Under the pieces are notes generated by a model. That model was not told the DNA's origin. It was given only the letters and a program-made list of their open reading frames with translations, and did not search any database. From Cyanoderma ruficeps (Eukaryota; Chordata; Aves; Passeriformes; Timaliidae), in assembly GCA_008694505.1 (NCBI GenBank), contig VZDJ01000036.1, positions 62,001 to 126,000 on the forward strand: 64,000 nt of DNA, written 5' to 3'. Shown piece after piece: positions 35,046-48,812 of the stretch; positions within the stretch are counted from its first letter, which is position 1, and each line of letters starts with the position of its first letter. The translations under genes were made by a program, and so were the position numbers.

Positions 35046-35352
35046 GGAGGGGCTACAAGAGGGCTGGAGAGGGACTTGGGAACAAAGGGAATGACTTCCC
35101 ACTGCCAGAGGGCAGGGATAGATGGCAGATTGGGAAGAAATTCTTGGTTGTGAGGGTGATGAGGCTCTGGCAAAGGTTGCCCAGAGAAGCTGTGGCTGCC
35201 CTTGGATCCCTGGAAATGTCCGAGGCCAGGTTGGACAGGGTTTGTAACAACCTGGGGTAGGGGAAAGTGTCCCTGCCCATGGCAGGGGTGGAATGGGATG
35301 GGCTTTAAGGTCCCTCTCAACTCAACCCCAAACAATTCTGTGATTCTATGAA
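35046..35352 (+). mobile_element. CR1 LINE 3' end
   Basis: A complete first-subfamily tail of about 305 bases ending in the intact repeat TGTGATTCTATGAA. The well-kept octamer end allows the 3' boundary to be placed exactly. Confidence 0.93.
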
Positions 35353-38300
35353 ACCCCTCTTGTCTTGGTCTTCTGTTGATATGAGAGTGCTCTCATGGCC
35401 CCTCTGTGTACTCCAGGCCCTTGAACAAGTGGGTACCTGTGGTGGGCCCCCTACCTGGTCTCACGAGTGGGGCAGGCAGGAGAAGGGGAGCGTCGGACAC
35501 TCCTGCTGCTGTTTGCACGTGGGTTACCACCTCCAAGGGAAAAGCAGCCAAAGCACAGGCTCCAGCGGTGGAGCTCTCCCTCATCTTTTCCCCAAAGCTC
35601 ACTTTGCCTTTGCAGACACAAAGGCGGGTCTGTGTCCCTGCCTTGGCAGGGCTCGCCGTGGCCCAGGGGTGGCTTTGTGAGCCCCGGGCTCCCGGAGCTG
35701 CAGATGGGCTGGGGCGAGTGGCTGCTCAATGCCTGCATTGTCTGTGGCCACCCCGCCTCCCCTGGGAGGACGGGCAGGGGCTGCTGGCCGTGCCCCCCTT
35801 GCTGCTGCTCTGGGTCCCCAGCACCCCCAAAAGCCAGGCACTGCCTGGGGGCACAGAGCTGCTGTGCTAACCCTGTCTGTCCCCGATGGTCCCCTGGCCC
35901 CTGCAGGGACCTGTCCTCTGGCTGCCCACCTCCTCAGAGCAGGAAGGAGGGTTCATCCCAAGAGCATGTGGTCCTGCTCAGGTGGAGTTGCACCAGCCTC
36001 AGTCTTTGCCGTCTGCACTGCTGCCATGTGGATGAGAGAAAGGAACATTGGATATATCCCCATTCCAGGAAGGTCTTAGTGCTCCTGCCCTGGGACAGAG
36101 AGATGGAGCCCCTTGGAGGTTGTGTACCCTACCAGGTGTAAGGACCAACCGTCTGCATTGTTGCTCCTTGACTCCTTGCCCTCCTCTGCTCTTCCTTTGT
36201 CCATATCTGTCTCAGACTGCAGAAGGAGAAGGTGGAAAAACCAACCTGTGAATAGTGCAGGACAAGCTGGAGGTGCTGGAGCTGAGACAGGGGCTCGGTG
36301 GATGTGGATTCACACAGGGACTTGGGGGATGTGTGCTGTATTTTCTCCAAGTGCAAGTATGGCCTGCAGCATCCTTCAGGTTGACCTGAAGGAAGTGACA
36401 AGCGGGTGTGTGGTCAGGGAGAGCTTGGGAGGAGCTGCCTGTGGACAACGTGGTCTTTGTGACTGCTGCAAGAAGAGGTGGCACAAAGCAGCCCATGGCA
36501 GGTGGGCACAGCATGGGCTGTGTCCCTCGCCTGCTTTCTGCCACTCTCCCTCTTTGGAGCTGCCTGTGAACACCTCCTGGGCCATCCAGAGGTTGTAGGA
36601 ATGGTAGTCAGGGTTGTTTTAATGCCTGAGCAAAGGTGAGAGCAGGTTTCTATGGCCTCTGCCCCAGGCTCCTGGCAGGAGTCTAATCCCTCTGTGCTTC
36701 CTTTCTGCATCCTGTCTTTGTGGGGATGGTCAGGGGGGTCTGGCAGCTGTCAGACTGCTCTGCTCCCTTTTCCTCTCCCTCTGCTCCCTTTTCTATGCTC
36801 CCACAGTGGAATTTCAGGGTGAGCTCTTTCCTTGAGAACTGGGAAACTGCAAGCACTGCCCCTGTCTCTGATCCCCCGTGCAGCCCCTCTGCTTTCTGGA
36901 TGAAGGTCGGAGGAGAGGAGGGAGTAGCAGGAGACTGGAGATGTGGCAGAGTGGGTCCCCAGGGGAGAAGTGATTTATGTCCCCATGGTGTGTGGGGTAG
37001 GGGCACAAGAGGGTGGTGAGGCACTGCTGCTCCTATGGCTCTGGCACTGGTGAGACTGGGATGCAGTGCTGGAACCCCTCACCTGTGCTCAACCCTCCAA
37101 CCTGTGTTGATCCCACTGCCTTCTTCCACCCCACCTCTGTGTGCTCAGCCCCAGACTCTTTTGGGTGGCCAAATACCTCTATCCATCTCATGGAAGTTCC
37201 ATCTTTTTGACGAATTACTTCTTTATTTTCACAAGGGTTGTGTCCCATGGAGGACAGGTCTCGTGCTTTTGGAGCATTGGATACAGCTCCTGCTGAAGGA
37301 GCATCTGTCCCCCAGTGCCCTGTGGAAGTTGCTGCTGTCCCTTGTGCCCGGTCACCTGCCCGCCCTTTGTGCTGCCGGGCACGGTGATGGACGGTACCAC
37401 ATGGATGGGCTGAGAGAGGCTTCAGAGAGGCTGCTCTTTCTCTGGTGCTGTGAAATCTGGCTCTCCTGGGGCTTCTGCTGCAAGCTCCATGCCTGGGTTA
37501 CAGCTCTGGGGAGAGGGAAAAACGCCTCTGCAGAAGATGGTGGTTAAGACATCAAAGGCATTGAAGCGGGAGGGATGTAACAAATGTAATTGTCATGGGG
37601 TGCTTCCCTCTCTGTGCTGGGAATGAACTGTATGAGCTGGAGAGAGATGCTCTGCACAGAAATGTGCTCTTTGGTGGTGTCAGAGGCAGCTGAGGTGTCA
37701 GAGATGTCAGGATGACAAAGTCCAATTCCCGTCTAAGCTCTTGCTATGAGGTGCTGGCTCTGGTAGGGAGAGGCAGAGCAGGGTGCTAATCCCTTGGAAA
37801 TGATCAGGAGGCAGAACACTAAGACTCCTTTTCCATTTTTTCCCTCCCTGGCGCTTTTAGATCTGACCTAGAAATTCCTTACTACATTTGCTGAGCTGGC
37901 TTAGTTAAAGACTTGACTAATTTCTGGAGGATTAATTATTCAGAGAGCATGGGGAGGGAGGATAATGTCTATTCCTAACACTGTAGGGCAACCTGCTCAG
38001 GGTTCCTGGCTTGGGGACAGGTGCTGGTCTGTCCCTAGGTGTCCCAAGGACACAGCCACTGTGCAGGTGCCTGTTGGGGTGCACATCATCATGTAGTTGT
38101 GTCTTGCTCTGGTCCTTTTATTTGTTTTCACTCTGTTTAAGCAGAAAACCTAATTCTGGTCTTCAGTGGCACAATTTCAGCTCATGCTGCTGCTCCTCCT
38201 CCCTCGGGGTCCCTGTGAGTGATGTCCCCAAGGCCCTATCTCAGCCTCCCAGTTTGGGGTGGGCACCTCCACCTTGGCCAGGGCTTTCACAGCGGGCCTT

Positions 38301-41300
38301 GGCCACAGGGATCTCTGGAGTCCCCTGGAGAGGGGCTGCCAGCAGCACATCTGCAGAGATCTGGTGGTAGTGCTGGGGGTTGGGGGATGCCCTGTCTCTG
38401 TGGGTGGGGTGGTGCTGGTCCTCCTGCAGCATGCCTGCAAATCACGTACCAGTCTATCCAGAGCCACTTTGGACGGAGCATGCAACAAGCTGCAGCGCGG
38501 GTAGTACTTGTTCCTTTAAAGCCACATTGTTGTGCTCAGGATCTTTCCTCAGATGTGCAGTGACAGCAGCTGTTTTTCAGGTTGCAAATAGCTCCATGCC
38601 CTGGAAAGTGTATGGAGGAATGTGTTTCCTTGATCTCTACAGGCTCTTGATGTGCTGATGAAAGCCGATTCCCTGTTTAACAGCAAAGGAAGGGCAGGCT
38701 GGCAGTTTCTTTCTTTTCTATGCTTTTCCCACGGTGTTTTGGGAGAAAGCAGAGTGAAGAGCTGTCAGCAGCCCTTGGACCCATCTGCAGTGCTGGGGGT
38801 TGAGTCAGGGGCTTGGTCCTTCATTGCAGTTGTGGAAGGTGAGGGAGAGACCCACAGCCCTGCTGGGTTCCCTGCAGCCCTGCCAAAAAGTGCCTGGAGA
38901 GAACATGAGTTCCTTAGGAGAACTTCTGCAGGGAGTGATGTTGTTGCTGTCTGTTCCTGTGCACTGGGGCTTTGTCAGCAGGCAGAGTTTGTCCTGGACA
39001 CCATCATACGGGCACAGCTGTCACAGCTGGAGGAGCCTGGGCCGCCTGGGGTTCTGTAAACCCCCTTTTCAGAAGGCAATACCCAAAATGTCTGTTTCCC
39101 TGACCTGTGTGAACAGACAGCTTTGCTGGTAGTGACTGCAATGCTTTTTGTGTTTTGGCAGAATGATTGCAATAAACAGTAAATGATTTATTAATAATCT
39201 GCAAATAGCTGCCCACCAGCTGAGCAGTGGGATGTGTTTGTGCTCTCTCCTTGGCCGCAGGGAGCTGCCAGAAGCACCAGTGTTCAAAGCTGACACGTTT
39301 AGCTGACAAACAGGAGTGTGCAGCTGCTGGGGCTGCTCCTGGGGGTGCAGTCACTGGGTGCTGAGGCTCTCCCCAAACCCATCTGCTTTCATGGGTGCAT
39401 GGGCAGCACAGTGGCTTTGGGGAGGGCGCTTCTCTGCTGGACCCATGCTGGTGCTCATAGCAGAAAAACGCGGAGGTGGGGAGAGCTCTGCCTGCAGCAG
39501 CCCCGTGAGCTTTATGGATGCTGGGGGACCCATAAAGGAGCTGCTGTCACCCTAAAGGGCCAGCCCAGGGCAGTGCCCTGCAGCCTGCCCATGCCTCCCA
39601 CACCAATGGCAGGAGTTGGCATTTCACACCAAGTCATCATCTCCTGTAGTCTGCAGGCATCTATTTTCCAATTTCTCCAATTTCTCTCCCCATTGGAGTT
39701 TAGGAAACTGTGGGCATCCTTGCTTGGATCAGAGCAACTGAATTTTAGCTGTTATTTCCTTCTGTAAGTCTGCCTTCATCCAGGTCCTGCAGGAGCTTTA
39801 ACACAAGCTCCCATGAGGGGTTTAAAGGGAGTGGGGAAGGGTTGGGAGAGGACGTGGGTGGTTCAACTTCACCCCACTATCAGAAGCTGGGAGGATCTGG
39901 AGGATGAGGACAGCGGTGGGGAGTGAGTGAAGGACAGGCTGTGTTTATGGAACTGAGCCCAGCCCCGTGGTGTGGGGAACAACACCACAGGGTAGTGCTT
40001 AGCTCCATGGGATGTTTCCAGAGCCAGGCTGGCACTGTGGAATGGCCTTTCCAAGGAGCAAAGCACTACAGCAGTGAAGGTGGTGGGGCAGTTGCTCCAA
40101 GCGCCTGTCTCCAGGTGTGGGCAGCATGTGGGAAGCAAGCTGCACCAGAGATCCACTGGAGAGGAGCGTTCCCCATGAGTGTAACCCTCCTCCAGACATT
40201 GTGTGCTTGTGAAGGCACCTGGATCTCTGCAGTGGAGCCCGGCACAGTGTCCAGGCCAACAGGATGGCTCCCTTGGACAGGAGTGGGAATTGGCAGCTGT
40301 AAACCCAGAGAGCAGGAAAGAGTGTGAGGTCTGCAGGTGGCTGGACCTGGAAACTCACACTCAGGACTTGAAAATGTTTCTTGCTTGGAACAAGTCCAAT
40401 GTTTTACTGCTCAGGCTCCATTGTAAAGGTGCTGAACACTGTGAGGGTGTCGGAGTCCAGTTTAATGTAGTCTGTGCTGCTTAGGAAGCAGCTACACCCT
40501 CAATAATGCTGTGCTAAACTGGGTTATCTCCCCAAAACCATGAGATTCTTTGGCATATGATGTTCCTGATGCTGTGACAGCTTGTGCTCCTCTGGTCCCA
40601 TCAGCTCTGGGCGAGGGAGCCGGGGTTAATTCCTGCCTGCCTGTCAGGACAAGCCCCGGAAAATGCTTCGGGTTCCCCAAGTGCCACGGTCTGGAGGGGG
40701 ACTGCCTGTCACTCGCAAGACCGTGTGAGGTGTTAAAGCTCCCTACTGCCCCCGGCCTGCGGCTGTTTATCCTATTCCTGCAGCCTCGGGAGCCCCTGAA
40801 TTCCAGTGGGAAGCAGTGAGCGATCACTGCCAAGCGTTCCTTTGCATCTTCCCTTGGAATCAAGGTCTGCCTGTCTCTCTGCAGGCATGGCACGGCTGTG
40901 TCTGCACATTTGCTTTACTGCTAATGGAGCTGCTGCTTTACCCATTGGTTCCTGCATCCAGAAAGGGCTCACGAGAGCAACTGCAGCTTTTCCTTTGCTC
41001 CACGGAGCCGCCTGGGTGCCTGGATAACTGCAATGTTTGCTGGATTTCATTAGATGAGAGGCGCATCTTTCTTAATAGCCTGTGTAATTTTTTCCAAAGG
41101 GACCCATTGCATTAAATCTTTAATCCAGCCAGCTGCTAAGGGAGAGCAGTCAGGCTCTCTGCTTTTGCTGTGGAGCTCTTGCACTGCCCTAATGTTACCC
41201 AAGTGGCTTTCCCCTTTGGAGTAGCAGGAGCTGGTGCAGTTGGAGCCTTTGGAAGGGAGCTGGGGGGGGGGTGAAGGGCCTCGTTGCTCCTCTGCTTTCA

Positions 41301-42074
41301 CCTTGTCCTTTGCTGTAATGCCATATCCACTGTGTGCCAGGGAAGCAGGATCCTCTATGTGTTGTGTGCACTTGGGTCACATCAGCTGGAACAATGTGAG
41401 ATAAATTGTGTAGGATTTGGGATGTGCTGTTGCAGGGCTGCTACCAGAAACCCTGTTCCAGCAGGTTGCTTCTGCTTGTGATTTCTTTTCTTTCCATCCT
41501 CAAAAATCCTTGCTTGCCCCAATTTCTTAAGAGTTTCAGGGTTGCTGACTGTCATTTTTGGTAGCTTTTTTTATAAAATGCCTTTTGGAAATCAGGTGAC
41601 ATTTTGCTGAGCCTGGTGCTGCCTGCCCTGCTCCTGGGCAGAGGAGAGAGAGGGCTCTGCTAACCTAGCTCACACTGTCCCATCCTACTTGTGCTGATTT
41701 GACTTTTATGTTGCATTTGCTGCATGCTCTGACCTTTTCTTCGTTCCTGTCCCCTGCTTTCTGCCCTCACAGCCTTCTCTGTGAGGCAGGAGTAATTTGG
41801 GAGGAAAGCCTCATTCGTTTTTCATGCTCAGCCATGGGTGCAGCTGTTGACTGTGCTGGCAATTGCCTTTGATAGACATTTACAGAGACAGTGACCCGTG
41901 AAAGAGTAAATCAAAGACTCAAGGCTGGTGCCTGGGAGGCACCTTAATCTGATGTGTTCCTCTGCAAATAGTGAGCAGGTAACAAAGACACATCTGCCAA
42001 TCAGGCAGTTCAGCAGGGGATGCAGCTTCCCAAAGAAAAGGTGCCTGAGGGTAGCTGGGACATCTTCAGACTTA
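35353..42074. other. Longest repeat-free stretch; non-coding, probably intron
   Basis: About 6.7 kb without a recognised transposon. Weak CpG enrichment occurs at 35450-35860 and 40600-40830. AT-rich blocks at 37850-37960 (with GGATTAATTATTC) and 39120-39210 look regulatory. The longest frame (plus, 35467-36141) is Cys/Pro/Ser-rich and matches nothing known. A G9 run lies near 41262. The lack of repeats over 6.7 kb could reflect selection or chance. Confidence 0.45.
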
Positions 42075-42222
42075 TCACAGAATCATGGAATGTCCTGAGT
42101 GGCAATAAACCCACGAGGAACACAGTCCATCTCCTGGCCCTGCACAGACACCCCAGGAATCCCACCCTGTGCATCCCTGAGTTCTGGTCGCCTTAGGGCT
42201 GTGACCATTCCCTGGGGACCCT
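42075..42222 (-). mobile_element. CR1 LINE 3' tail with internal deletion
   Basis: A second-subfamily tail in reverse. The normal block between GCATCCCTG and the GAGTTCTGG/GGGGACC part is shortened, so about 25-30 bases have been lost internally. A (TTTA)n-like AT-rich tract follows at about 42350-42395. Confidence 0.88.
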
Positions 42223-44330
42223 AGATATCACTGGTCACCAGAGCTGCAAGGCTGGAGGGAGGGTTGTTAAGCTTGGATTGCACAGCTTGGCTCCTGTAGC
42301 TGTAGTTCTGCATGAGGCTTTTCTGTGGATGAAAAAGATGCTTTGCATCTTTATTTATTTATTTTTAATTTTCATGTTATCTATTTTTATTTGCATCTTG
42401 GTGCCTTGAAAAAGCCTTAGCTCTGAGCACCTCTCTGTGCTCCCATGGCTGCGTTTTTGGGATGTCAGGACCTGTTCTGGGGCCAGAGAAGTCCTGGCCC
42501 TTATCCTGCTCCAGGACTGGACTCGCTGCCTGTGTCTCGAGGCGATTCAGATGAATTTCAGCCATGACCAGCCTCCCAGGCAGTGGCACCCAACGTGGCA
42601 GATGTCCCTCACAGGTGACACCTGGCTCAGACACTGCCACTCCCCTGCTCTGCGCTGAGTGTCTGTAGCAGGAAAGCTGCTCCAAGTGCCAGACCTGCCC
42701 TATTATCGCTTCATCTTATTCCTGAGCCCCATGGGGCTGCTCGTGTTGTTCCAAGAGCATTCACCCATGAGCATTCAGCAGGTCTGGCTGCTCTGCTGGC
42801 ATCTCCCATCTCCACCTGGCTGGGGCAACACCGGCCTGCCAGCAGTGACACTGTGACCTGTCTGATGTCCTCTGGTAGTTGCCACCTTCACTGCTGCTTG
42901 TTTGCAATTTTCCTTGCTCCATGCATGAAATGCAGAGTGACCTTTTAAAACATGTTCTCCTGGACGTGGGTGAGGATTTGTCCATAAGGCACATGTGCCC
43001 TTCCTGCTCTGCGTCCCTGGGGGTGGCACAAGAGATGCCAAGCTGTTTGCTCTGGGGAGGACGTGGGTCATGTTGTCCTGGTGACTGTCCCTCCTGCAGG
43101 ACAAGAGACTGCTTCCCTGGTGCATTATTCCCACTTCAAGCTGCTGGTGCAGGGCTGGGGAGGTCGGTCCTGCTGAGCAGCATTCCTGCGTGGTCACTCC
43201 ATGGGCTCTGAGCAGCATCCTGACACCTGTCCAGGCAGGCAGGGACACCTTTCCAGCCCTGCAGGGAGCACCAAGCAGAAAATCACCCCCTGACCTGTTT
43301 AGGTCCCACCCATTTGTGGCCAAATCTCTGGCCAACAAGGAGGCTGAGGGCGTGGATTGCCATGTACCACTGCAGTGCCTGGTCCTGCCATAGCCCCCAC
43401 AGAGGAGGAGGGGCATGGGTTTCATTGCACAGGGAGGAAAAGCTTTGTTGGAAAATGAGTGGCTGGAAATTCACAGCTGAGTTGGAACCATCACCCAGCT
43501 GGGCAGAGCCTGAGGATATGAGAGTGAGAAAGTCCCAGACTGTTTTTCCAGCCAGAATGCTGCAGGGCAGCACGGGGTGGCCTTGCCCATCGCGGGTGCT
43601 GGCTGCCCTCACTCTGTGCCCTCCTCTGTCCATGCTCTGCAGCAGCTGATGTGAAGGAGCCCCAGGGATTTGCTGAACATTCCAAACCTGCTGCTTCCTG
43701 TGGGGATGCTGCAGGCCCCGAGATGAGGGCAAAGCTGTGGTGGGACCCATGGAGATGAGCCATGTGAGGCTGTACCAGGGAAACCCATCAGCTTCTGTGT
43801 TTGAAAACTGTCTGCCTGTGTTCAGCTTTTGCTTTTTATGTGTTGCTAGAGGCCTTCTGTGGGCAGATCCAGGTGATTTGGAGCAACTCTGAAGAGAATG
43901 ATGAGGGCCCCTGATTTTGGTGAGGTTGTGACTTCTTTTTCCAGAATTTCTTTTGGGGTCTTTAGGAATGAGGAGTTTTCCCTGTTTGCCCCAGACCTCA
44001 GCTGACACTTGTGGATGTGGATTGAGGGCTCACAAAGGTGCTGGCTCCTTCCACTGGAAGTGGAGGCTGAGGTGGGTTTGAGGGTCTGACAGTGGATGAG
44101 ACCATGGTGTGACAAAAGGGCAGAGAGCTGCTGCCGGAGAGCCGGGGACCAAAGCAGAGACATCCAGCACAGCTTGGGCTAGGATGCAATCTTCCTTTTT
44201 TCCTTCCTTTTTCTTGTTTTCCCCCTTTTTCTGTTGAGGTGTTACAGCTGGGGAAACCTCTCCTTTGCCCTCAAGCCAGCTTGGCACCAGGTGGGGAGTG
44301 GTTGGTACCTGGGATAACCATGCAGTAAAG
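42223..44330. other. Non-coding stretch, nothing recognised
   Basis: A minus-strand frame of 241 codons (43283-44008) and another of 216 codons (42775-43425) overlap each other in different frames. Neither has a domain, and both sit in GC-rich unique DNA. Neither is called a gene. Confidence 0.42.
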
Positions 44331-44550
44331 TAGAATCCCAGGATGGTTTGGGTTGGAGGGATATTAAAGCTCACCCCATTCCACCCCCTGTCATGAGCAG
44401 GGACACCTTCCACTATCCAGGGTGCTCCAAGCCCCATCCAGCCTGGCCTTGGACACTTCCAGGGATCCAGAGGCACCCACAGCTTCTCTGGGCACCCTGT
44501 GCCAGGGCCTCCCCACCCTCCCAGGGAACAATTCCTTCCCAATATCCNCT
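44331..44550 (-). mobile_element. CR1 LINE 3' end
   Basis: A first-subfamily tail in reverse, about 220 bases, ending at an ambiguous base (44548) where similarity stops. Confidence 0.92.
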
Positions 44551-47500
44551 CCAGCCCTGGAAGTAGCCCGAGAGACCTTCCTGAACCCTGCCTGGGAGGG
44601 AAAGCAGCACCCTGGGTTTTGCCTGCAGTCCTGTGGGAGGGGACATATCCGGATTTTAATCCTGTGGGGATTGCACAATGCCGAGCTGCACCACTGAGCT
44701 CTGCCTGCCCCTGGCAGCCCAGCCGTGAGCCCGCGGCGATTCCCAGGGCCTGTGGCCGAAGGATTGGCCTCTGCCCCCGTCAGTTCATCTGCCATGGCTG
44801 GGCCTGAGGGCCTCCCACCCAGGGGCAGAGCGGGAAGTGCAGCTTCGTGCTGCTGTCATGATGCTTCCCGTGACTCCCACCTGTGTCTTCTGCAAGCCCC
44901 GGGCGGCGAGAGACCCGGCTGTGCTGCCCGGGGAGAGGAGGCAGACACGTCAGATGGGGCTCTCCAGCTTTTGGGGGGCCAAAACACAGCTCCAAGAGCT
45001 GCCTGAGGTGCAGGCAGAGGTGTCTCGGCTGCTGCCAGCTGCTGCATGGGACAGCGAAGCTGCTCAGCCCTGCAGGTGCCGTGGTGCTGAGAGGTGGGGC
45101 TGAGGTGTGCTGGTGTCTGCTTGTGGAGGGAGGCATGTTGGGCTGAGCTGCGGTTCACAGGAATGTGATGAACAAACCTTTGGTGTACTTCAAGCTTTTT
45201 TTCTCATTTGGGGATACTAAGGGATGGATTCCTTGGCATTTTAGCTGAAGACAAGCTGTGTGTTTGTATGCTGATGAGAGCAGATGTAGTAAGTAGCCTG
45301 TTCTGTCAGACACTTGTGATGCTGGTTTTGGGTATTTGACAGGGAGGACCACAGGGAGACCTCAGTGCCTTGTGCTCCACCATCTCCTCTCCCATGGCAG
45401 CTGGTAACTGATCTAAAAGTTTCCATTTCTAATTCACTTTAAGCAGAAGGTGTTTCCCTCCTGTCAGTGGTTGCTGTTTCCTAGCAGTGCCTGTGCAGAG
45501 CACGTGCTGTGAGTTATTTTTCTCACCACATTGACATCATGAGGTTGGATGTCTGGGGGATTTTCTGCTGTGGAATGTGCCTGCTATGCTGGACCTCCTT
45601 CCTCTACACTGCAGGCAAGGTGTGCTCTGCTTCCCCTGTGTCCTGGCACAGCTTGACAGACCCCAGTGGGGCGTTTGTGAAAGGTGTTGCCTTACAGCTG
45701 TTGCTCTTCTCTCTTTGGGGAAGGACACTGAATTATGGTGGGAACCCAGTGGATTCTTGACCCTCACTGTTGGCCAGAAACCCCCTTGGCTAAACCCTCT
45801 GGCCAGCTAGCACTTAAATGTTGGGGTTTGAATGTGCTAGTTGTGCAGTAGTTACAGTGCCTTTCCTGAAAGGGTCCAGGCTCTGGCAGGATCCTAGGAT
45901 GCTTTGCAAGGGCCGGAGTGTTGTCTCCCCACAGCTCTTCAGAGCACAACTTCACATTGCTCATCCCCTGGTGGATGCTGGGGCAAGGTTCAAACCCCCC
46001 GGTCCTGGAATGAGCCCCCTCCTTCCCCTGCCCCAGTCAGGTCCAGTGCTTGCGTGGCCGTGGGTTGAGTCAGCTCGCTCTGGTGCTGAGGCAGTGTGGT
46101 TGGACTGGGTTGTGTTTTGGTTCTCATCAGATCAGCTCAGCTGACTCATTTCTGCTCCTTTCTGCTGGTGGTGTGAGTTTCACAGTGTGACACAGACCTG
46201 TCCCACGGCCGGTTCCCACCAGCCTGCACAGACACCTCCCTGGGGTTTCCTTCCCTCTGTCAGCACAGCAGCATCCTTTGAAGGCAGCAGTGAAGTAAAG
46301 GTGAAATAGAGGTGACAAGGGCTGATGCTGCAGATGGGGCAGGATGCCAGGGTCTCCCTCCTTCTCTGCATCCTTTATCTGCAGTGGCAGAAACCTTGGT
46401 CTCCCCACACAGGGCTGCAGTGTCGGGTTTGAGCCACGCGTTCCTGGCGTGAGCGTAACGTGAGCTTGTGGAGCAGAATCCTGGAAGCAGGTGGGTTCCT
46501 CAGAGCTCATGCTGGGAGATAGAGGCTTCCTGGAAACCCAGTGTGTGGCTGCCCCAAGCACAGCTAATCCCACCAACTTGCAGGCCTGTGGGTGTCCCTG
46601 AGGTGCCGGAGTTTAGGGAGCTGATGTGAGTGCCCCGAGCAGCCCCGGGACTGGAGCTCTGCCCCTGCTGCCTGTGGGGGATGTGAGCAGGGACAGCAGT
46701 GCCTCGGAGCTGTACGGCGGCAGAGTTCCTCTCAGGTTAGAAGTCTCACCATGCAACTGCTCATTTCGGTGGCACTGACCATCTGGGTAATTGTCTTTGT
46801 CCTGCCCAATGGGGCTTTAAATATTTTGCCTGTATTGTGAAGGATTGGATGTGATCTGCTTTGTCAGTTGTCTTATTTTCCTGAAATAAGTCAAAGTATT
46901 TGTTTTCCCTTGGGTGCTATTTGGGCTCTGTACTCTGGCAGTCCTGGAGGTTTTAATTTTACACAACTAGCATTTCAGAAGTTGTAGAGGTTTGTTTTGG
47001 CTTTGTTTTAATTAAATTGCTATAACCTGAGGGAAATCTTTGGCCTTAATTTAAATGGAAAGCCTTATTCTGAGTAAATCCAACATCCCTGTCTAGCTGG
47101 TGATCGTGCTGTTCAGAGTTTTGACAGAAAAAGTTAAAACTTTACTCAAGGCTTGAAAGTTTGCAATCATTGACTGCAACAGGCAGGGCCAGCTCAGTAG
47201 TGTAAGAGGATTATGTTAGTTTGGGAAAGACGTAAGATTTTAATAGATTCTCTTTTGATGCAGAAATGGGATAATTACTGCGTGAGAGGCGAAAAGAGAA
47301 TGGTTGGAAGTAGAAATGGCGCCTGCTGTTGGATCCTGTGCTTGTTGGGGATGTCTGTGCTAATCTGGGCCAGTGCTTCCTGAGGGATGTGGTGCTTGTT
47401 TGGGGAGTAGGGAGGATTCAAATTCCCGTGGGGTCCGAGCACCATCTCCTCCTGGAACAGTCTCTCCACCACACAAACCCCAGCTGCCAGGCTGGGTCTG

Positions 47501-47661
47501 CTACCAGCTCTCAAAAGTCCAGGTGAGCTTGAGTTGTGAAGCCCTGGGAAGGAGAGGTGCTCAGGACTGTGCCTCCATGTCCCTGGGATCAGTGTAAGTA
47601 CTTCGTACAAATCAGAGGGAAGCTTGAGGCTCTGGATGAGACATTTCCCAGAGAGGCTGTT
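44551..47661. other. Non-coding stretch with weak CpG patch and AT-rich block
   Basis: CpG dinucleotides are mildly enriched at 44710-44960. Inverted TGAGTCAGC sites lie at 46066 and 46140. The stretch 46740-47260 is strongly AT-rich with TTTAATTAAATT and similar words, unlike its surroundings. No gene was recognised. Confidence 0.4.
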
Positions 47662-47890
47662 GCATATTAGGAAGACATTTTTTCCCTGTGAGGGTGGGGA
47701 GGCCCTGGCACAGGGTGCCCAGAGAAGCTGTGGGTGCCCCTGGATCCCTGGCAGTGTCCAAGGCCAGGCTGGACGAGGCTTGGAGCAGCCTGGGATATTG
47801 GAAGGTGTCTCTGCCCATGGCAGAGGGCGGGATGGGATGAGCGCTAAAGTTCCTTCCAACCCAAACTATTCTGAGATTCCATGATTCTCT
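47662..47890 (+). mobile_element. CR1 LINE 3' end
   Basis: A first-subfamily tail of about 230 bases, starting at CATATTAGGAAGACATTTTT and ending CCATGATTCTCTGA. Confidence 0.92.
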
Positions 47891-48812
47891 GATTTAGCCG
47901 TAATTCCTTTCCAGGCAGGCCATGCCAAGTGCAGAGAGGGAGCTGGTCAGATGCTCATCCCACTCATTTTGTTGTGTATGAGGTGATCTCCTATGCCTGG
48001 ATGTTAATTGAATTTTGATCCCTCTCCAGCCTGTGGCCACTGGTGCCACCTCCCTGCCCTGGTGAGCCCCATCAGGGGACATGGCAGCCGTGGGCAGTGC
48101 CCAGCAGTCACAGGTGGTTTAGGAAGCTGTGGGCACAGGGCTGGGGTGAAGGGAGCAGCAGGGGCTCAATGAACAGCCATCAAGGTGTGTACAGGACCAG
48201 GAGGAGTGGGAACAGCACAACACACAGTGAAAATTGCGTGGCCAGGGTGGCTTTGCCCCACGGGCTGGCAGCTGGGCACAACCCCTCAATCCCTTTTCTG
48301 CTTCAGCTTTCTCCAACCACAGCACTGGGAGTCCTGGCCCCTTTCGGGGTTGTGTGCTTGCTAAGGAAACCCTTGTATCAGTCCCCTGGGTGTGACAGGG
48401 GTGGTGGGGGACACAGTTGTCTGAAGCCAGCTGTGGGAGGGGGCTGCTCCTCCTTGGAGCTCTGCTGTCTGTGGGATGTCAGCAGCTGCATTGATCCAGT
48501 CCCCTGCTCTCCCAGACTGGAGACTGCTTGCTCCATATTGATTATAATTTTTTTTCGAAGACTGATGAAGTTTGCTGGGCTCTAATTGCATGAATTATTC
48601 TCCTTTCCATTTTCTGAAACCCTTGATCACGTTAATAAGTTTTCCAATTTTTGCTTCGGGTTTGGCCAGGGCTGGTTTTTCAGGGAAAAAGAACAACTGG
48701 TGTGCAGTGAGCTGGGTCTGTTCCCAGGCTGCTCGAGTAAGTGGGGATTATACGTGTCCCAGTTTGTTCCACTTGGACAAGCTCTGGGGGGTTTGTTCCT
48801 TTTGATTTGGAA
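47891..48812. other. Non-coding stretch, nothing recognised
   Basis: Unique DNA between CR1 tails. No exon or repeat support. Confidence 0.4.

Noticed and set aside
43283..44008. 241-codon minus-strand frame
   Set aside because: Same reasons; overlaps another unrelated minus-strand frame in a different phase.
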